NCBI GenBank assembly: GCA_965248815.1
Contig: CBDFKK010000008.1
Coordinates: 682,001-746,000 of the forward strand
Length of the DNA stretch: 64,000 nucleotides
Direction of reading: 5' to 3'
Source: CBDFKK01 sp965248815
GTDB lineage: Bacteria > Pseudomonadota > Alphaproteobacteria > SMXP01
Shown: piece by piece, positions 26,786 to 35,337 of the stretch
Numbering within the stretch: position 1 is the first letter of the stretch
Layout: each line of letters begins with the position of its first letter
Position numbers and translations under genes: made by a program
The notes under the pieces: generated by a model
Database searches by the model: none
The model's input: the letters and a program-made list of their open reading frames with translations, nothing else
What the model was told of the DNA's origin: nothing

Positions 26786-26812
26786 TCATGACGAGACTAA
26801 AAGGGGGATAAA

Positions 26813-27853
26813 ATGAGGACGCTCGGAGCGATATTTAGTGCACTGTTGACGCTTGCGCCGGCGGGTGCACTCGCCCAAGGTCAAGACAGCACCCCAGCGG
26901 AGCGAAACATTCTCGTAATCTCTGAATTGTTGCCGGGTATCTACGATAACGCTAACCAAAACTACTTTGACGAGCGTCTCGGCGTGCGCGAAGAAGCCCG
27001 ACACATGCGCATTCACACATTAGTTGAGCACATCGATCGGCCCAACTTCGGCGACAACGTTTATTGGTTGCAAAGTGAAGTCGTCGGCGGTGGGGACTCA
27101 TTCTTTGCTTATATTTTGGTACTCGAAGTCGATAACGATCGTGGCGGCGTGGCCATGAAATTTTATGACCTCGATCGAAGCACACGATCGACTCTGCGTG
27201 ATGCCCATTTGGACCCTGAGAAATTAGCGACACTGACGCCGGAGACAACGACGTACCGAGACGGATGCGATCTCATCTGGAAGCGCGAAGCCGGGCAGTT
27301 CGCCGGCAATACCGATGCCGCTCAATGCGAAATCGAATATGACGGAAATACAGTCAACGTCGACTTCATGATGATGCTAACGCCGCAAGACCTCTGGTCA
27401 TTGGAACTTTATTTCGACAAAGACGAAACACTCGTCTCAGGCAATCCAGATCGCATTCCCTATCAACTGACCCGTGCGCGCAACTTTGATTGCTATGCGG
27501 ACATTCCGGGCGTCGGCGGTGGTCGGGATGAGCCGTATGACCGCTACAAAATCGACGGCGTCCACGACATGGGCGGACTCAAATGGTTCGAGGCCAAGGT
27601 CGGACGAGAATTCGGGGTCACGCTTCGCAATGTGGATTGGCCTATGAACAACGAAGTGGGCGCGTTCACACGAAACTCGCTTGTGCTTTATATCCTTGAG
27701 CGAACCGAGGACGGCGTTGAAGAAGTGACGTATGGCTTTACGGAGCCTGGCGCAGAGCGCCTGGGTATCAATATGAAATGGATGCTGGTCAATTGTTACA
27801 TGATTTCAAATCGTGACGTGACGCCGTTCTTTGGCCGCGAGCCGGGCCGGTAG
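26813..27853 (+). CDS. Secreted CpcT/CpeT-like protein
   Basis: A 346-residue protein with a signal peptide ending ALAQ. The N-terminal ELLPGIYDNANQNYFD and the internal GCDLIWKREAGQFAGNTD plus C match the core of the CpcT/CpeT chromophore-lyase family, which in cyanobacteria attaches bilins to phycobiliprotein cysteines. No phycobiliprotein or bilin genes are near and the protein is exported, so a different ligand role is likely (the fold is lipocalin-like). It is about 130 residues longer than CpcT, with an extra C-terminal part (MGGLKWFEAKVGREFGVTLRN). Function is unknown. Confidence 0.65.
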   Translation: MRTLGAIFSALLTLAPAGALAQGQDSTPAERNILVISELLPGIYDNANQNYFDERLGVREEARHMRIHTLVEHIDRPNFGDNVYWLQSEVVGGGDSFFAYILVLEVDNDRGGVAMKFYDLDRSTRSTLRDAHLDPEKLATLTPETTTYRDGCDLIWKREAGQFAGNTDAAQCEIEYDGNTVNVDFMMMLTPQDLWSLELYFDKDETLVSGNPDRIPYQLTRARNFDCYADIPGVGGGRDEPYDRYKIDGVHDMGGLKWFEAKVGREFGVTLRNVDWPMNNEVGAFTRNSLVLYILERTEDGVEEVTYGFTEPGAERLGINMKWMLVNCYMISNRDVTPFFGREPGR

Positions 27854-27882
27854 TAGCGCCATAGAGAACTCGAAAGGACGTC

Positions 27883-28284
27883 ATGGCAAGAGCGGAACAA
27901 ATCGTCCACGCCCACAAGGAAATCGAAGAACGCTTCGGCCTAAGTGCGGCCATCAGGTCCGGCAATACACTCTATATATCGGGCTTATTATCGGTTAGCG
28001 ATTCATTCGAGCTGATTGGTGCCGGCAACATGAGCGCCCAAATCAGGCGTATTTACGAACGCCTCGAGCGCGTGCTGGCGATCGCCGATGCCACGCTCGA
28101 AAATGTCGTCAACGAAATGAACTACACGACCGATATAGAAGCTTTGGGTGCAGCCGCGAACGTTCGCGCCGAATTCTATCGAAACGCGAATGCCGCGCCT
28201 CCTGCCGCGACGGCCGTCGAGGTGCGCAAGCTTTTTTTGGAAGGCGCCATGCTCGAACTCGTCGCGACGGCCGAGCTTCCTTAA
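27883..28284 (+). CDS. Rid-family (YjgF/YER057c) protein lacking the catalytic arginine
   Basis: A 133-residue Rid protein of standard length. SGNTLYISGLLSV and the C-terminal VEVRKLFLEGAMLELVATA match the family. In RidA the enamine deaminase Arg sits in PARTxVEV; here the segment reads PPAATAVEV, so that Arg is absent. The protein therefore probably belongs to one of the Rid4-7 groups found in catabolic operons rather than to RidA proper. It follows the CpcT-like gene by 29 bases. The activity is unclear. Confidence 0.82.
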   Translation: MARAEQIVHAHKEIEERFGLSAAIRSGNTLYISGLLSVSDSFELIGAGNMSAQIRRIYERLERVLAIADATLENVVNEMNYTTDIEALGAAANVRAEFYRNANAAPPAATAVEVRKLFLEGAMLELVATAELP

Positions 28285-28289
28285 CTTCC

Positions 28290-29249
28290 TTAGGCGCGTT
28301 GGATAAATTCGAACATTTCTTCATTCGGACCACGAACGAGCATCATGCGGTAGGTGCCTTGCTCATCGGCAATACTCGTGGGCGGCGTAACGATGGCGTC
28401 CGGATCAAGGCGACCGCGCAGGGTATCCAATTCATCGGTTTCATGGGTCAGGCAAGAAAACCCAAGATGTCCGGGCTGCATGCGGCCGGTTAGTCGCTTG
28501 CCGGTTGCATCAAAGAAATGCACGAGAAGAATTTTACCGCTGGGCTCACCTTCCCGCGTGTACATCAGAAAATGTATACGCGTGCCCTTGGGCGTGCTCG
28601 TGAGATCGTTAACGAGTTCGCGATATTCGTCCGGCGTTTCAGCGTCGAGCACCGGTGTCAGTCCCAAAACGTCACCATAGAATTGCCTCGTCTTATCGAT
28701 GTCGCCGGCAATGACTGAAATCGTTGCCACTTCGCTGAACGGGCCATCCGGCGAACCGGGGCGCAGTGATGTTGGAGCATGCTGATGGCCAACCATAAAG
28801 AGAATTGGTAGACCGTCAGGGCCCGTGAACAACACTTCTTCACTTATTGAGTCGCCGATTTGATGTTTCACTGGTTCAGAACGCGGTACACAGCCCGCGT
28901 CCCTAACCCGTTCGAACATGGGCCTGATCGGATCGTCAACGTAAAAGTCGATGGCCTTGGGACCGACATCTTGTGCAGTGTCCATAGCATCGGGACCGTG
29001 ATCTAGTCGCACATGTTGACGCGGGGTTGGCGTAAAGTGCGCCAAGCGCAACCGCCCCACTGGATAGCCCTTGCACGACAATTCCACCAATCTCACTTGT
29101 GTGTCGGGATCGAGTTGCCACGCTTTGACAAGACTCGCCGGCGCCATCCAGTCGCGCTCGACTTTGAGCTCAATGACGTCGCGAAACAGAATAAGAGCCT
29201 TGTCAATGTCGCTCACGCCCAGAAGGGCCGAATGCATTGATCCGATCAC
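28290..29249 (-). CDS. Two-domain VOC protein (extradiol-dioxygenase fold)
   Basis: A 319-residue protein. GTG 29249 is chosen because AAAGGAGA is seven bases upstream; the frame extends to 29327 without support. Domain one (residues about 4-135) begins MHSALLGVSDIDKALILFRDV; domain two (165-315) begins VATISVIAGDIDKTRQFYGDVLGLTP, with GHLGFSCL and MLVRGPNEEMFEFI carrying likely metal ligands His and Glu. It converges with the RidA-like gene, the stops being 5 bases apart. A ring-cleavage or isomerisation role is possible; the substrate is unknown. It is related to the protein at 25889. Confidence 0.82.
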   Translation of the reverse strand: MIGSMHSALLGVSDIDKALILFRDVIELKVERDWMAPASLVKAWQLDPDTQVRLVELSCKGYPVGRLRLAHFTPTPRQHVRLDHGPDAMDTAQDVGPKAIDFYVDDPIRPMFERVRDAGCVPRSEPVKHQIGDSISEEVLFTGPDGLPILFMVGHQHAPTSLRPGSPDGPFSEVATISVIAGDIDKTRQFYGDVLGLTPVLDAETPDEYRELVNDLTSTPKGTRIHFLMYTREGEPSGKILLVHFFDATGKRLTGRMQPGHLGFSCLTHETDELDTLRGRLDPDAIVTPPTSIADEQGTYRMMLVRGPNEEMFEFIQRA

Positions 29250-29470
29250 GCTGAGTCTCCTTTGCCGCTGTTCGTAGGCGAACGGTTTAATCCAGGGCGA
29301 GACTAGCTGCTGTCGGAAGACCTGCAAAGAGTGCTGCGCAGACCTGTCGGGATTGCCCTAAGTCGTTGAAAATGCTACTAACTCCTTGATATATCTGTCC
29401 ACGCGCTCGTCAATCGTTTGCCATGTTTAGAAATTAAAGACGTGCAACACACGTTGAAAAGGTGCCGTCC

Positions 29471-30136
29471 ATGGATCCTTATTATCTCTTGGTCTTTGTC
29501 CACGTACTTCTTTTTGTCTATTGGCTCGGCGCCGATCTTGGCGTCTTTGTCCTCGCCCGCGGCGCGATGAATTCGGCCTACTCTTTTGACCAACGCGCCG
29601 TCATGCTGAAGTTTGCAAACTACATTGACTTAACACCGCGCCTGAGCTTTGCGCTCATCTTTCCCGTAGGACTGCACATGTCCCAATATAACGGTCTCGT
29701 TGATGCGCCGAACTGGCTCTTTGCGGTTTTGTGGGCAATCGGGATTGTTTGGTCGCTTGCAACGATTGCCATGTTTCGTATGGAAGGCACGCCAACAGCC
29801 GCGTCAATTGCCAAAGCTCTCTTTATTTGGCAATCGATCATGTTTTTTGTTGCGACGTGGCTTGGGCTATATTCAATGGCAACAGGCGGCCCATTTGCAA
29901 GCCAATGGTTGTCCCTCAAAATCGTTATCTTTGGTTTGATCTTCGGCGCGGGAATTGGAATCGATCGCTCGTTTCAACCTCTCGTGCCCGCCTTTGGGCG
30001 GCTCGCGCAAGAAGGCTCTACGCCCGAGATCGAAGCGATCATTAGACGAACCGTGAACACTACATGCGGATTTGTCATACTTATATACGTACTTGTCGGC
30101 GGGGCGGCTTTTTTGGGAGTTGCCAAACCGTTCTGA
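29471..30136 (+). CDS. Six-helix membrane protein, paralogue of 32659-33360 (DUF2269/CopD-like)
   Basis: A 221-residue membrane protein. Hydrophobic segments lie near residues 5-27, 52-72, 77-98, 112-132, 141-158 and 195-215. The first reads VHVLLFVYWLGADLGVF; the paralogue has LHLLGFVYWLGGDLGVY, so one His and a YWLG-DLG motif are conserved. Such helices with a conserved His may bind haem b, as in CopD/DUF2269 proteins. ATG 29471 has AAAGGTG upstream; GTG 29462 is possible. The gene is followed by two small secreted paralogues and faces the FAD oxidase locus. A redox or anchor role is an inference. Confidence 0.65.
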   Translation: MDPYYLLVFVHVLLFVYWLGADLGVFVLARGAMNSAYSFDQRAVMLKFANYIDLTPRLSFALIFPVGLHMSQYNGLVDAPNWLFAVLWAIGIVWSLATIAMFRMEGTPTAASIAKALFIWQSIMFFVATWLGLYSMATGGPFASQWLSLKIVIFGLIFGAGIGIDRSFQPLVPAFGRLAQEGSTPEIEAIIRRTVNTTCGFVILIYVLVGGAAFLGVAKPF

Positions 30137-30239
30137 TTGTCTCGTCTTCGACATTTTGTTATGTGATCGGTCTCTCATTTCATCGCGTCGCTTTCCGGCG
30201 GCGCTTGCTCAATCAAAGATCGATTTAAGGAAAATAAAA

Positions 30240-30581
30240 ATGAAGACGAAACGCCTTGGCTTTATGGTTGCCGTTGCGCTTACCGTCATGTCCGGAAGTG
30301 CTTTTGCCGATCCGCTCAGCGCCGTCTATGGCAACACGATGCGCGTTGAAACTGCGGACGGCCAAATCGTCAATTACTATTTCAACGAAGATCAAACGTT
30401 CAGTGTCGAGGGCGCCATTGAAATGGACGGAACTTGGACCCTTGAGGGCTCAACATTCTGCACGCTTGTCGATGGGACGGAACAATGCAACGAGATCGAA
30501 GAGCGGCAAGTTGGCGACAAGTGGGAAGAAGATGACAATGCGGGTGGAACGCGCAAGGTCTCCCTCGTCGAAGGCCGTTAG
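30240..30581 (+). CDS. Small secreted protein, tandem paralogue 1
   Basis: A 113-residue protein with a signal peptide (MKTKRLGFMVAVALTVMSGSAFA). The mature part is short and beta-rich: YGNTMRVETADGQIVNYYFNEDQTFSVEG, two cysteines (FCTLVDGTEQC) and a final KVSLVEGR. The same plan and the same two-cysteine loop recur in the next gene. ATG 30240 has TAAGGAAAATAAAA just before it; a longer frame from 30072 is rejected because it would overlap the membrane gene and bury the signal peptide. Function is unknown. Confidence 0.75.
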   Translation: MKTKRLGFMVAVALTVMSGSAFADPLSAVYGNTMRVETADGQIVNYYFNEDQTFSVEGAIEMDGTWTLEGSTFCTLVDGTEQCNEIEERQVGDKWEEDDNAGGTRKVSLVEGR

Positions 30582-30628
30582 ACGAACTACGCTATAGCAA
30601 CGAGACATTTCTATCGGAGGCAAACTCA

Positions 30629-30973
30629 ATGAACAAATTATTGTCTACAACCTTCGCCATCGTTGCGCTTGGCATCGCGTCCATTGCACAAGCCGACCAA
30701 GTGATCCTCGCGTCCTTCGGCAATACGCTGAAAGTAGAAGTGAACGAAGAGACGACGCTATATTATTTTAACGAGGACGGATCTTTTTCGACCGACGGCG
30801 GAAAGGCCGGCACGTGGGCGATAGAGGACAACGGTGACGTTTGCACTTATGTGGACGGGGCGACGCTTTCCTGTGGTCCGGCTGAAGAAGGCCATGAAGT
30901 GGGCGAGACGTGGCAGACGACGGCGGCAGACGGCACGGTAACGACGTTGACACTGATTGAAGGCCGCCAGTAG
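30629..30973 (+). CDS. Small secreted protein, tandem paralogue 2
   Basis: A 114-residue paralogue of the preceding gene with a signal peptide ending QADQ. Shared features are FGNTLKVEVNEETTLYYFNEDGSFSTDG, the disulfide-like VCTYVDGATLSC and the end TLTLIEGR. ATG 30629 has CGGAGG ten bases upstream. A strong terminator follows at 31003. The pair probably arose by tandem duplication; neither has a known function. Confidence 0.75.
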   Translation: MNKLLSTTFAIVALGIASIAQADQVILASFGNTLKVEVNEETTLYYFNEDGSFSTDGGKAGTWAIEDNGDVCTYVDGATLSCGPAEEGHEVGETWQTTAADGTVTTLTLIEGRQ

Positions 30974-31002
30974 GCAGCCAATATGCCAAGAGGAGGCTTC
31001 GT

Positions 31003-31037
31003 AAGGGCGCGACCGTCAAACGTCGCGCCCTTTCTTT
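31003..31037 (+). terminator. Rho-independent terminator after the secreted pair
   Basis: An 11-bp perfect stem, AAGGGCGCGAC with GTCGCGCCCTT, loop of eight bases, then TTCTTT. It ends seven bases before the convergent FAD oxidase stop. Confidence 0.92.
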
Positions 31038-31043
31038 ATGGGC

Positions 31044-32645
31044 TTAGTCCAGCCCTAGGGATCCAGGATTAACCCGGCGGTTGGGATCGACCAGATTCTT
31101 GATCCCTTCGACCAATTTCCAGGTCTCAGGATCGCGACCTTGCTTGTATAGATAAGTCTTGCCGATCTGCAAGTGAGCCGCACTGTGATCGAGAAACAAC
31201 TGGCACAGTCGCCTCTTGAGTTCGTGCACAACTTCGGTACACGCAGGATTAGGCTCAAAATTCTTCATGCTGCTGAGCAGATTGTCCTCGACCGTTCGTT
31301 CGTGAATTTCCATGCGCTTGTCGGGCCAATAGAGCACTGGCTCGATAATGAAACCGTTGGTCGAAATCGTGCCGACGAGAAATCCGTACGTAATCCCATG
31401 CTGTTCCATTTGATCTTTGAATTCATCAAACAGATCATAAATGGCCTTCCATGTTTTCTTGGCGTCACTATGAGCGACAAGACCATGAATCGGGGCCCAA
31501 CGCTCACCCTCGGGGCCTAACATGCTGTTGAGAGGAACAAAGGGAATGCCGCGCATAATTTTCGGCATCGAGTTTTCAATTTCACGGCCGTACTGCTTTG
31601 CAATTCCGCGAACTTCTTCAAGGTCAGCTTCGACCGCCGACTTATGCCGGCCTTCAACGACGGCATGGATAGAATAGGCGACGTCGTCCATATAGCGCCG
31701 GCCAGCGAGCGCGACCTTCGCCGCCTCTTTGACGCCGGCCTTGGTCACGACGCCCTTTAGACGCTGAAGATCTTTAATGATGCTGTCGCGCTTGAGCCGC
31801 ATTTCAGCCAACTTCGGATCGAAGCCGAAAAGCTCGCTCGGAATACCGGTGCGCGAAATTGCCGACAGTGCGTCGGCACACGACTCGAGCGTGTCAAATG
31901 CAAACGACGCATATGCTTCATGAGGAAGCCGCTGGATTAACCTCAAAGTAATTTCTGCCTTGAAGCCAAGTGCACCGGTGTCGGCCAAAAAGATGCCCGT
32001 AAGATCAGGGCCGTAATAGCGCATAAACGGTTTGCCGCCTTTGGTGGACAGCGTACCCGTCGGCACAATGCTGCCGTCGGCCAGAACGACTTTAAGTCCC
32101 AAAACGGAATCGGCGGCAGTCCCATGATGCCCCGAGCCAAAGAACAAACAGTTTTGTGATAGTCCGCCGCCGACCGTAGCGCGCAAGCCCGACAATGTTC
32201 CCCACATGGGCGTGCGTAAGCCAGTGTCTTTCAAAGCGTCATTGAGCTGCGCCCAGGTGCAATTGGCTTCCACCGTGACATACATGTCGTCAGTGTTGAT
32301 TTCTTTGATTTTGTTGAGCCGGCCCATGTCGACCATGACTGCGCTCGGCACCTCTTGAATGTAGCCACTGGTGTACGACATACCACCGCCGCGTGGTGCG
32401 ACTGGAAACCCTGCACTCGTTATCGCAGCAACAGACTTGGACAACTCGTCAATGGTTCCGGGACGAATGACCAGCGCTACCAATTCGCCCGCCATATAAA
32501 CGTCTTGCGAATAGAATTCGCGTTCTTTTTCGTCCGCAATGACATGTTCTGCGCCCAGAATGCCGTTTAACTGTGTATGCAATTGCTCAATCGATTCCGG
32601 TGACGCATAGCTGACGTCGACTGGTTTTGTTGATGTTTGTGACAT
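31044..32645 (-). CDS. FAD-linked oxidase (VAO/GlcD-type)
   Basis: A 533-residue flavoprotein of the vanillyl-alcohol-oxidase fold. The FAD-binding PP-loop is PRGGGMSYTSGY, with LVALVIRPGTIDELSKSVA before it, GTLSGLRATVGGGLSQNCLF behind it, and a substrate cap after residue 250. The C-terminus (VDPNRRVNPGSLGL) is typical of alcohol, hydroxy-acid or cresol dehydrogenase members. It has no signal peptide. The gene starts 13 bases after the membrane gene at 32659, so oxidase and membrane protein are likely one transcription unit and may work as a membrane-bound dehydrogenase feeding quinone. The substrate is unknown. Confidence 0.87.
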   Translation of the reverse strand: MSQTSTKPVDVSYASPESIEQLHTQLNGILGAEHVIADEKEREFYSQDVYMAGELVALVIRPGTIDELSKSVAAITSAGFPVAPRGGGMSYTSGYIQEVPSAVMVDMGRLNKIKEINTDDMYVTVEANCTWAQLNDALKDTGLRTPMWGTLSGLRATVGGGLSQNCLFFGSGHHGTAADSVLGLKVVLADGSIVPTGTLSTKGGKPFMRYYGPDLTGIFLADTGALGFKAEITLRLIQRLPHEAYASFAFDTLESCADALSAISRTGIPSELFGFDPKLAEMRLKRDSIIKDLQRLKGVVTKAGVKEAAKVALAGRRYMDDVAYSIHAVVEGRHKSAVEADLEEVRGIAKQYGREIENSMPKIMRGIPFVPLNSMLGPEGERWAPIHGLVAHSDAKKTWKAIYDLFDEFKDQMEQHGITYGFLVGTISTNGFIIEPVLYWPDKRMEIHERTVEDNLLSSMKNFEPNPACTEVVHELKRRLCQLFLDHSAAHLQIGKTYLYKQGRDPETWKLVEGIKNLVDPNRRVNPGSLGLD

Positions 32646-32658
32646 GACCCACCGTTCC

Positions 32659-33360
32659 TTAGATTAATGACGGGAACTTAAGCGCCAATTCGTTGCCTGG
32701 CTTAACGACCCCAATAACAGCTTCCAAAAATACCACGGCCCAAATCGACAGAACCCAGGGCCGGGCGCCCTTGAGCCCAGCGCTCATATTAGCATCTTCT
32801 TCTTTGCTGATTTCGCCTTTTGCCAACGCCTGCAAGCCGATAATAAAGCCAGGCAGGTGCACCCGGATCATGATCCCGCAGAAAATCAAGAAGGCAAAAA
32901 GAGCAACTTTCGCGGTCAGCCAAGGTGTGTCAGCTAGCCGTCCGGAATACAGCGTATAAGCAACTGAAATTATTATTCCCCCAACCAGAACACGGCGCAG
33001 CCAATAGTCGATTGTACCGAATGTCTTAGCGAGCGGGGTTCCGTGGCTAAAGTGCATGTACAACACCATGAATAGCCAAAACGGAGCGAGTAACCAGAGA
33101 GCGACCATTTGACCTGGATAATGATCAACGCCTTGTAAGCTCGCCAACGTACCGCCGACGGTCAGCATGAGCGTCATGCAAATGCGCGGAATGAGATCGA
33201 GATTCATCATGATCTTCGAGGCGATCAGCCGTGTTTCGGGCGACAGCTTAGAATTGATGACAAATCCGCTTGAGTAATAAACGCCGAGATCTCCGCCCAG
33301 CCAATAAACGAAGCCCAAGAGATGCAAAATGATAAAGAGCTCGTATTGGAATTCGGTCAT
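32659..33360 (-). CDS. Six-helix membrane protein, paralogue of 29471-30136
   Basis: A 233-residue membrane protein. ATG 33360 is preceded by AGGGGACA; the frame upstream to 33471 lacks support. The first helix has LHLLGFVYWLGGDLGVYY, matching the paralogue at 29471. Further helices are seen near residues 52-70, 79-99, 115-138, 145-165 and 200-218. It is upstream of and in the same operon as the FAD oxidase, so a role as haem-b or quinone-linked partner of that enzyme is plausible but not shown by sequence. Confidence 0.65.
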   Translation of the reverse strand: MTEFQYELFIILHLLGFVYWLGGDLGVYYSSGFVINSKLSPETRLIASKIMMNLDLIPRICMTLMLTVGGTLASLQGVDHYPGQMVALWLLAPFWLFMVLYMHFSHGTPLAKTFGTIDYWLRRVLVGGIIISVAYTLYSGRLADTPWLTAKVALFAFLIFCGIMIRVHLPGFIIGLQALAKGEISKEEDANMSAGLKGARPWVLSIWAVVFLEAVIGVVKPGNELALKFPSLI

Positions 33361-33660
33361 AAATTGTCCCCTAGAGAAAGCCCTGCTTTGCGCCTGTGGC
33401 GGGCGCCGGCGCGCCGATTTGGAGGGTCGTTGGTGATTGGTGGCGCAGTCTACGCCAAAGCTCCCGGCCATTACTAGCAGCTGGTAAACGAAGGTTCTCT
33501 ATTCGGACGCAAAAGCAATAAGCGCACTTCTGCGAGATATGGTCCTTATCATACGCCTTCATAGGAGTTAGAACTCAAGGCAACGGATGCCTTTGGATCG
33601 CGCGCTGCCTTTCAAGTCGCCGATCCTACTTCATGTCTAGAAATCGGAGTATCCAGGACT

Positions 33661-34725
33661 ATGCCGTCTGATCTCAACGAACATCTCGCCTATCGCGCCC
33701 TCGCTCTTCAAGCCGCAACGACCACGGTCAACCGGTGTGAGGGAAGAGACGAGGCGCGCGCCCAGATGAAGCGCTCGATTGAAGGACTGGCCGAAGAAAT
33801 CGGCGCTGCGAAAGCGTGGATCGGACAAGATCTGAAACTCGTTGTCTTACCGGAATATTTTCTGACCGGTTTTCCCATGGGCGATAGCTTTGAAGCCTGG
33901 GCGAACAAAGCAGCCCTAGAGATCGACGGGCCTGAGTATGAAGGGCTCAGCAAAATTGCACAGGATTGCAAAATATTTTTATCCGGCAATGCTTACGAGC
34001 AAGATCCCAATTTCCCTGGGATCTATTTTCAAGTCAGTTTTGCGATTGACCCTACGGGCGAAGTGGCCTTGCGTTATCGCCGTTTAATTTCCATGTTCTC
34101 GCCGTCGCCTTACGATTATCTCGATAAATATTTGGATATTTATGGCGAAGACGCTCTCTTGCCCGTCGTCGACACTGACATTGGCCGCATCGCTTGCATT
34201 GCGTCGGAAGAAATTCTGTACCCGGAATTGGCGCGCTGTTTGGCACTCAAAGGCGCGGAAGTGTTTTTGCACTCTTCAAGCGAAACAGGCAGCCCTAAGC
34301 TCACTCAAAAGAATGTTGCCAAACGAGCCCGTGCCCAAGAAAACATCGCCTATGTCGTATCCGCCAATTCCGGTGGCCTGCACAATTTTGCAATGGGCGC
34401 CCAATCTACCGATAGCGGCTCACAGATCGTGGATTTTAATGGCCTGGTTTTGACGGAAGCGGCCGGGGGCAACAGCATGACGGCCAATAGCGAAATCGAT
34501 CTCGCAGCGCTTCGGCGTCATCGCCGGCGCCCCGGCATGCCTAATATCTTATCGCGTCAACCCATTGAATTGTATGCAACGCAATACGCCAAGACGCCCC
34601 TCGCGCCGCCCAACTTTCTGATGAATGACGATGGCACCGTGAAGGAGGCGAAACGAAGTTTCTTTGTCGAGCGACAGAAAAAAGTCATCGCGTCCATGCA
34701 AGAACGCGGCATTCTCACGAGCTGA
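33661..34725 (+). CDS. Nitrilase-superfamily carbon-nitrogen hydrolase with altered lysine
   Basis: A 354-residue protein. The catalytic Glu65 lies in LVVLPEYFLTG and Cys179 in GRIACIASEEILYPE. The catalytic Lys normally found in YRK is Arg141 here (LRYRRLISMF). The C-terminal part (ENIAYVVSANSGG) is as expected. The Glu-Lys-Cys triad is thus incomplete, which suggests reduced or different chemistry unless another Lys serves. ATG 33661 lacks a strong ribosome site but fits the family's start. It may hydrolyse an amide or nitrile, in keeping with other C-N hydrolases in the window. Confidence 0.82.
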   Translation: MPSDLNEHLAYRALALQAATTTVNRCEGRDEARAQMKRSIEGLAEEIGAAKAWIGQDLKLVVLPEYFLTGFPMGDSFEAWANKAALEIDGPEYEGLSKIAQDCKIFLSGNAYEQDPNFPGIYFQVSFAIDPTGEVALRYRRLISMFSPSPYDYLDKYLDIYGEDALLPVVDTDIGRIACIASEEILYPELARCLALKGAEVFLHSSSETGSPKLTQKNVAKRARAQENIAYVVSANSGGLHNFAMGAQSTDSGSQIVDFNGLVLTEAAGGNSMTANSEIDLAALRRHRRRPGMPNILSRQPIELYATQYAKTPLAPPNFLMNDDGTVKEAKRSFFVERQKKVIASMQERGILTS

Positions 34726-34737
34726 CCAGAGCATTCC

Positions 34738-35334
34738 CTATTCGCGCTCGTGCTTGCCCGCACTCCAAACGGCCTCCTTGAGATTTTCTTTTGCGTAGGT
34801 AAGCGGCGCATCTTCAAGCGTCGTTGCCATCGTATCGTTCCAGCGATTGAGAAAGCCGAACAATCCGATGACGCTCGTGATCTCGATAATTTGCTGATCA
34901 TTGTAAAATTCCCGCAGGCGCTCAAAGTCCGCGTCACTTACTTCCGAAGGCGAGCGTCCGGCCAGCATGGCAAAATTGAGCGCGGCACGTTCTGCGTCGC
35001 TAAAATGCTCACTGGTTTCGAACGCCCAAATGTCGTCGAGCTTTTCTTGCGGGATACCCATTTTCGCTGCGCCGTGTGCGGTATGCGCCGTGCAGTACAT
35101 GCAGCCTGCGGCCTTGCTTGTCACTTCGCCGACCATGCGTTTTAGCCCCAAGTCGACTTGGCCCGGCCCATAAACGGCACTTCCCAAGGCAAATAGTCCT
35201 TTGAATATATCCGGTCGTTTTGCCACTGTGAGCACGTCATTGGCGACGAACCCCATCATCTCCAAGCTGCCTTCATAGAGGGGCTTGAGCTCTTCAGGAA
35301 TTTCTTCCGGTGTGAGTGGTTGTATGCGCGCCAT
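34738..35334 (-). CDS. Carboxymuconolactone decarboxylase/AhpD-like protein
   Basis: A 198-residue helical protein. The AhpD redox motif is present as AGCMYCTAHTAHG, with Cys78 and Cys81 and nearby histidines, and RMVGEVTSKAAG before it. Such proteins reduce peroxides or act as alkylhydroperoxidases. The stop and start are three bases from the next minus-strand gene (35338), so the two are co-transcribed. It converges with the nitrilase gene. Likely a small antioxidant enzyme of unknown partner. Confidence 0.85.
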   Translation of the reverse strand: MARIQPLTPEEIPEELKPLYEGSLEMMGFVANDVLTVAKRPDIFKGLFALGSAVYGPGQVDLGLKRMVGEVTSKAAGCMYCTAHTAHGAAKMGIPQEKLDDIWAFETSEHFSDAERAALNFAMLAGRSPSEVSDADFERLREFYNDQQIIEITSVIGLFGFLNRWNDTMATTLEDAPLTYAKENLKEAVWSAGKHERE

Positions 35335-35337
35335 GAA

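Noticed and set aside
30072..30239. Longer N-terminus of the first small secreted protein
   Set aside because: It overlaps the membrane protein gene and buries the signal peptide.
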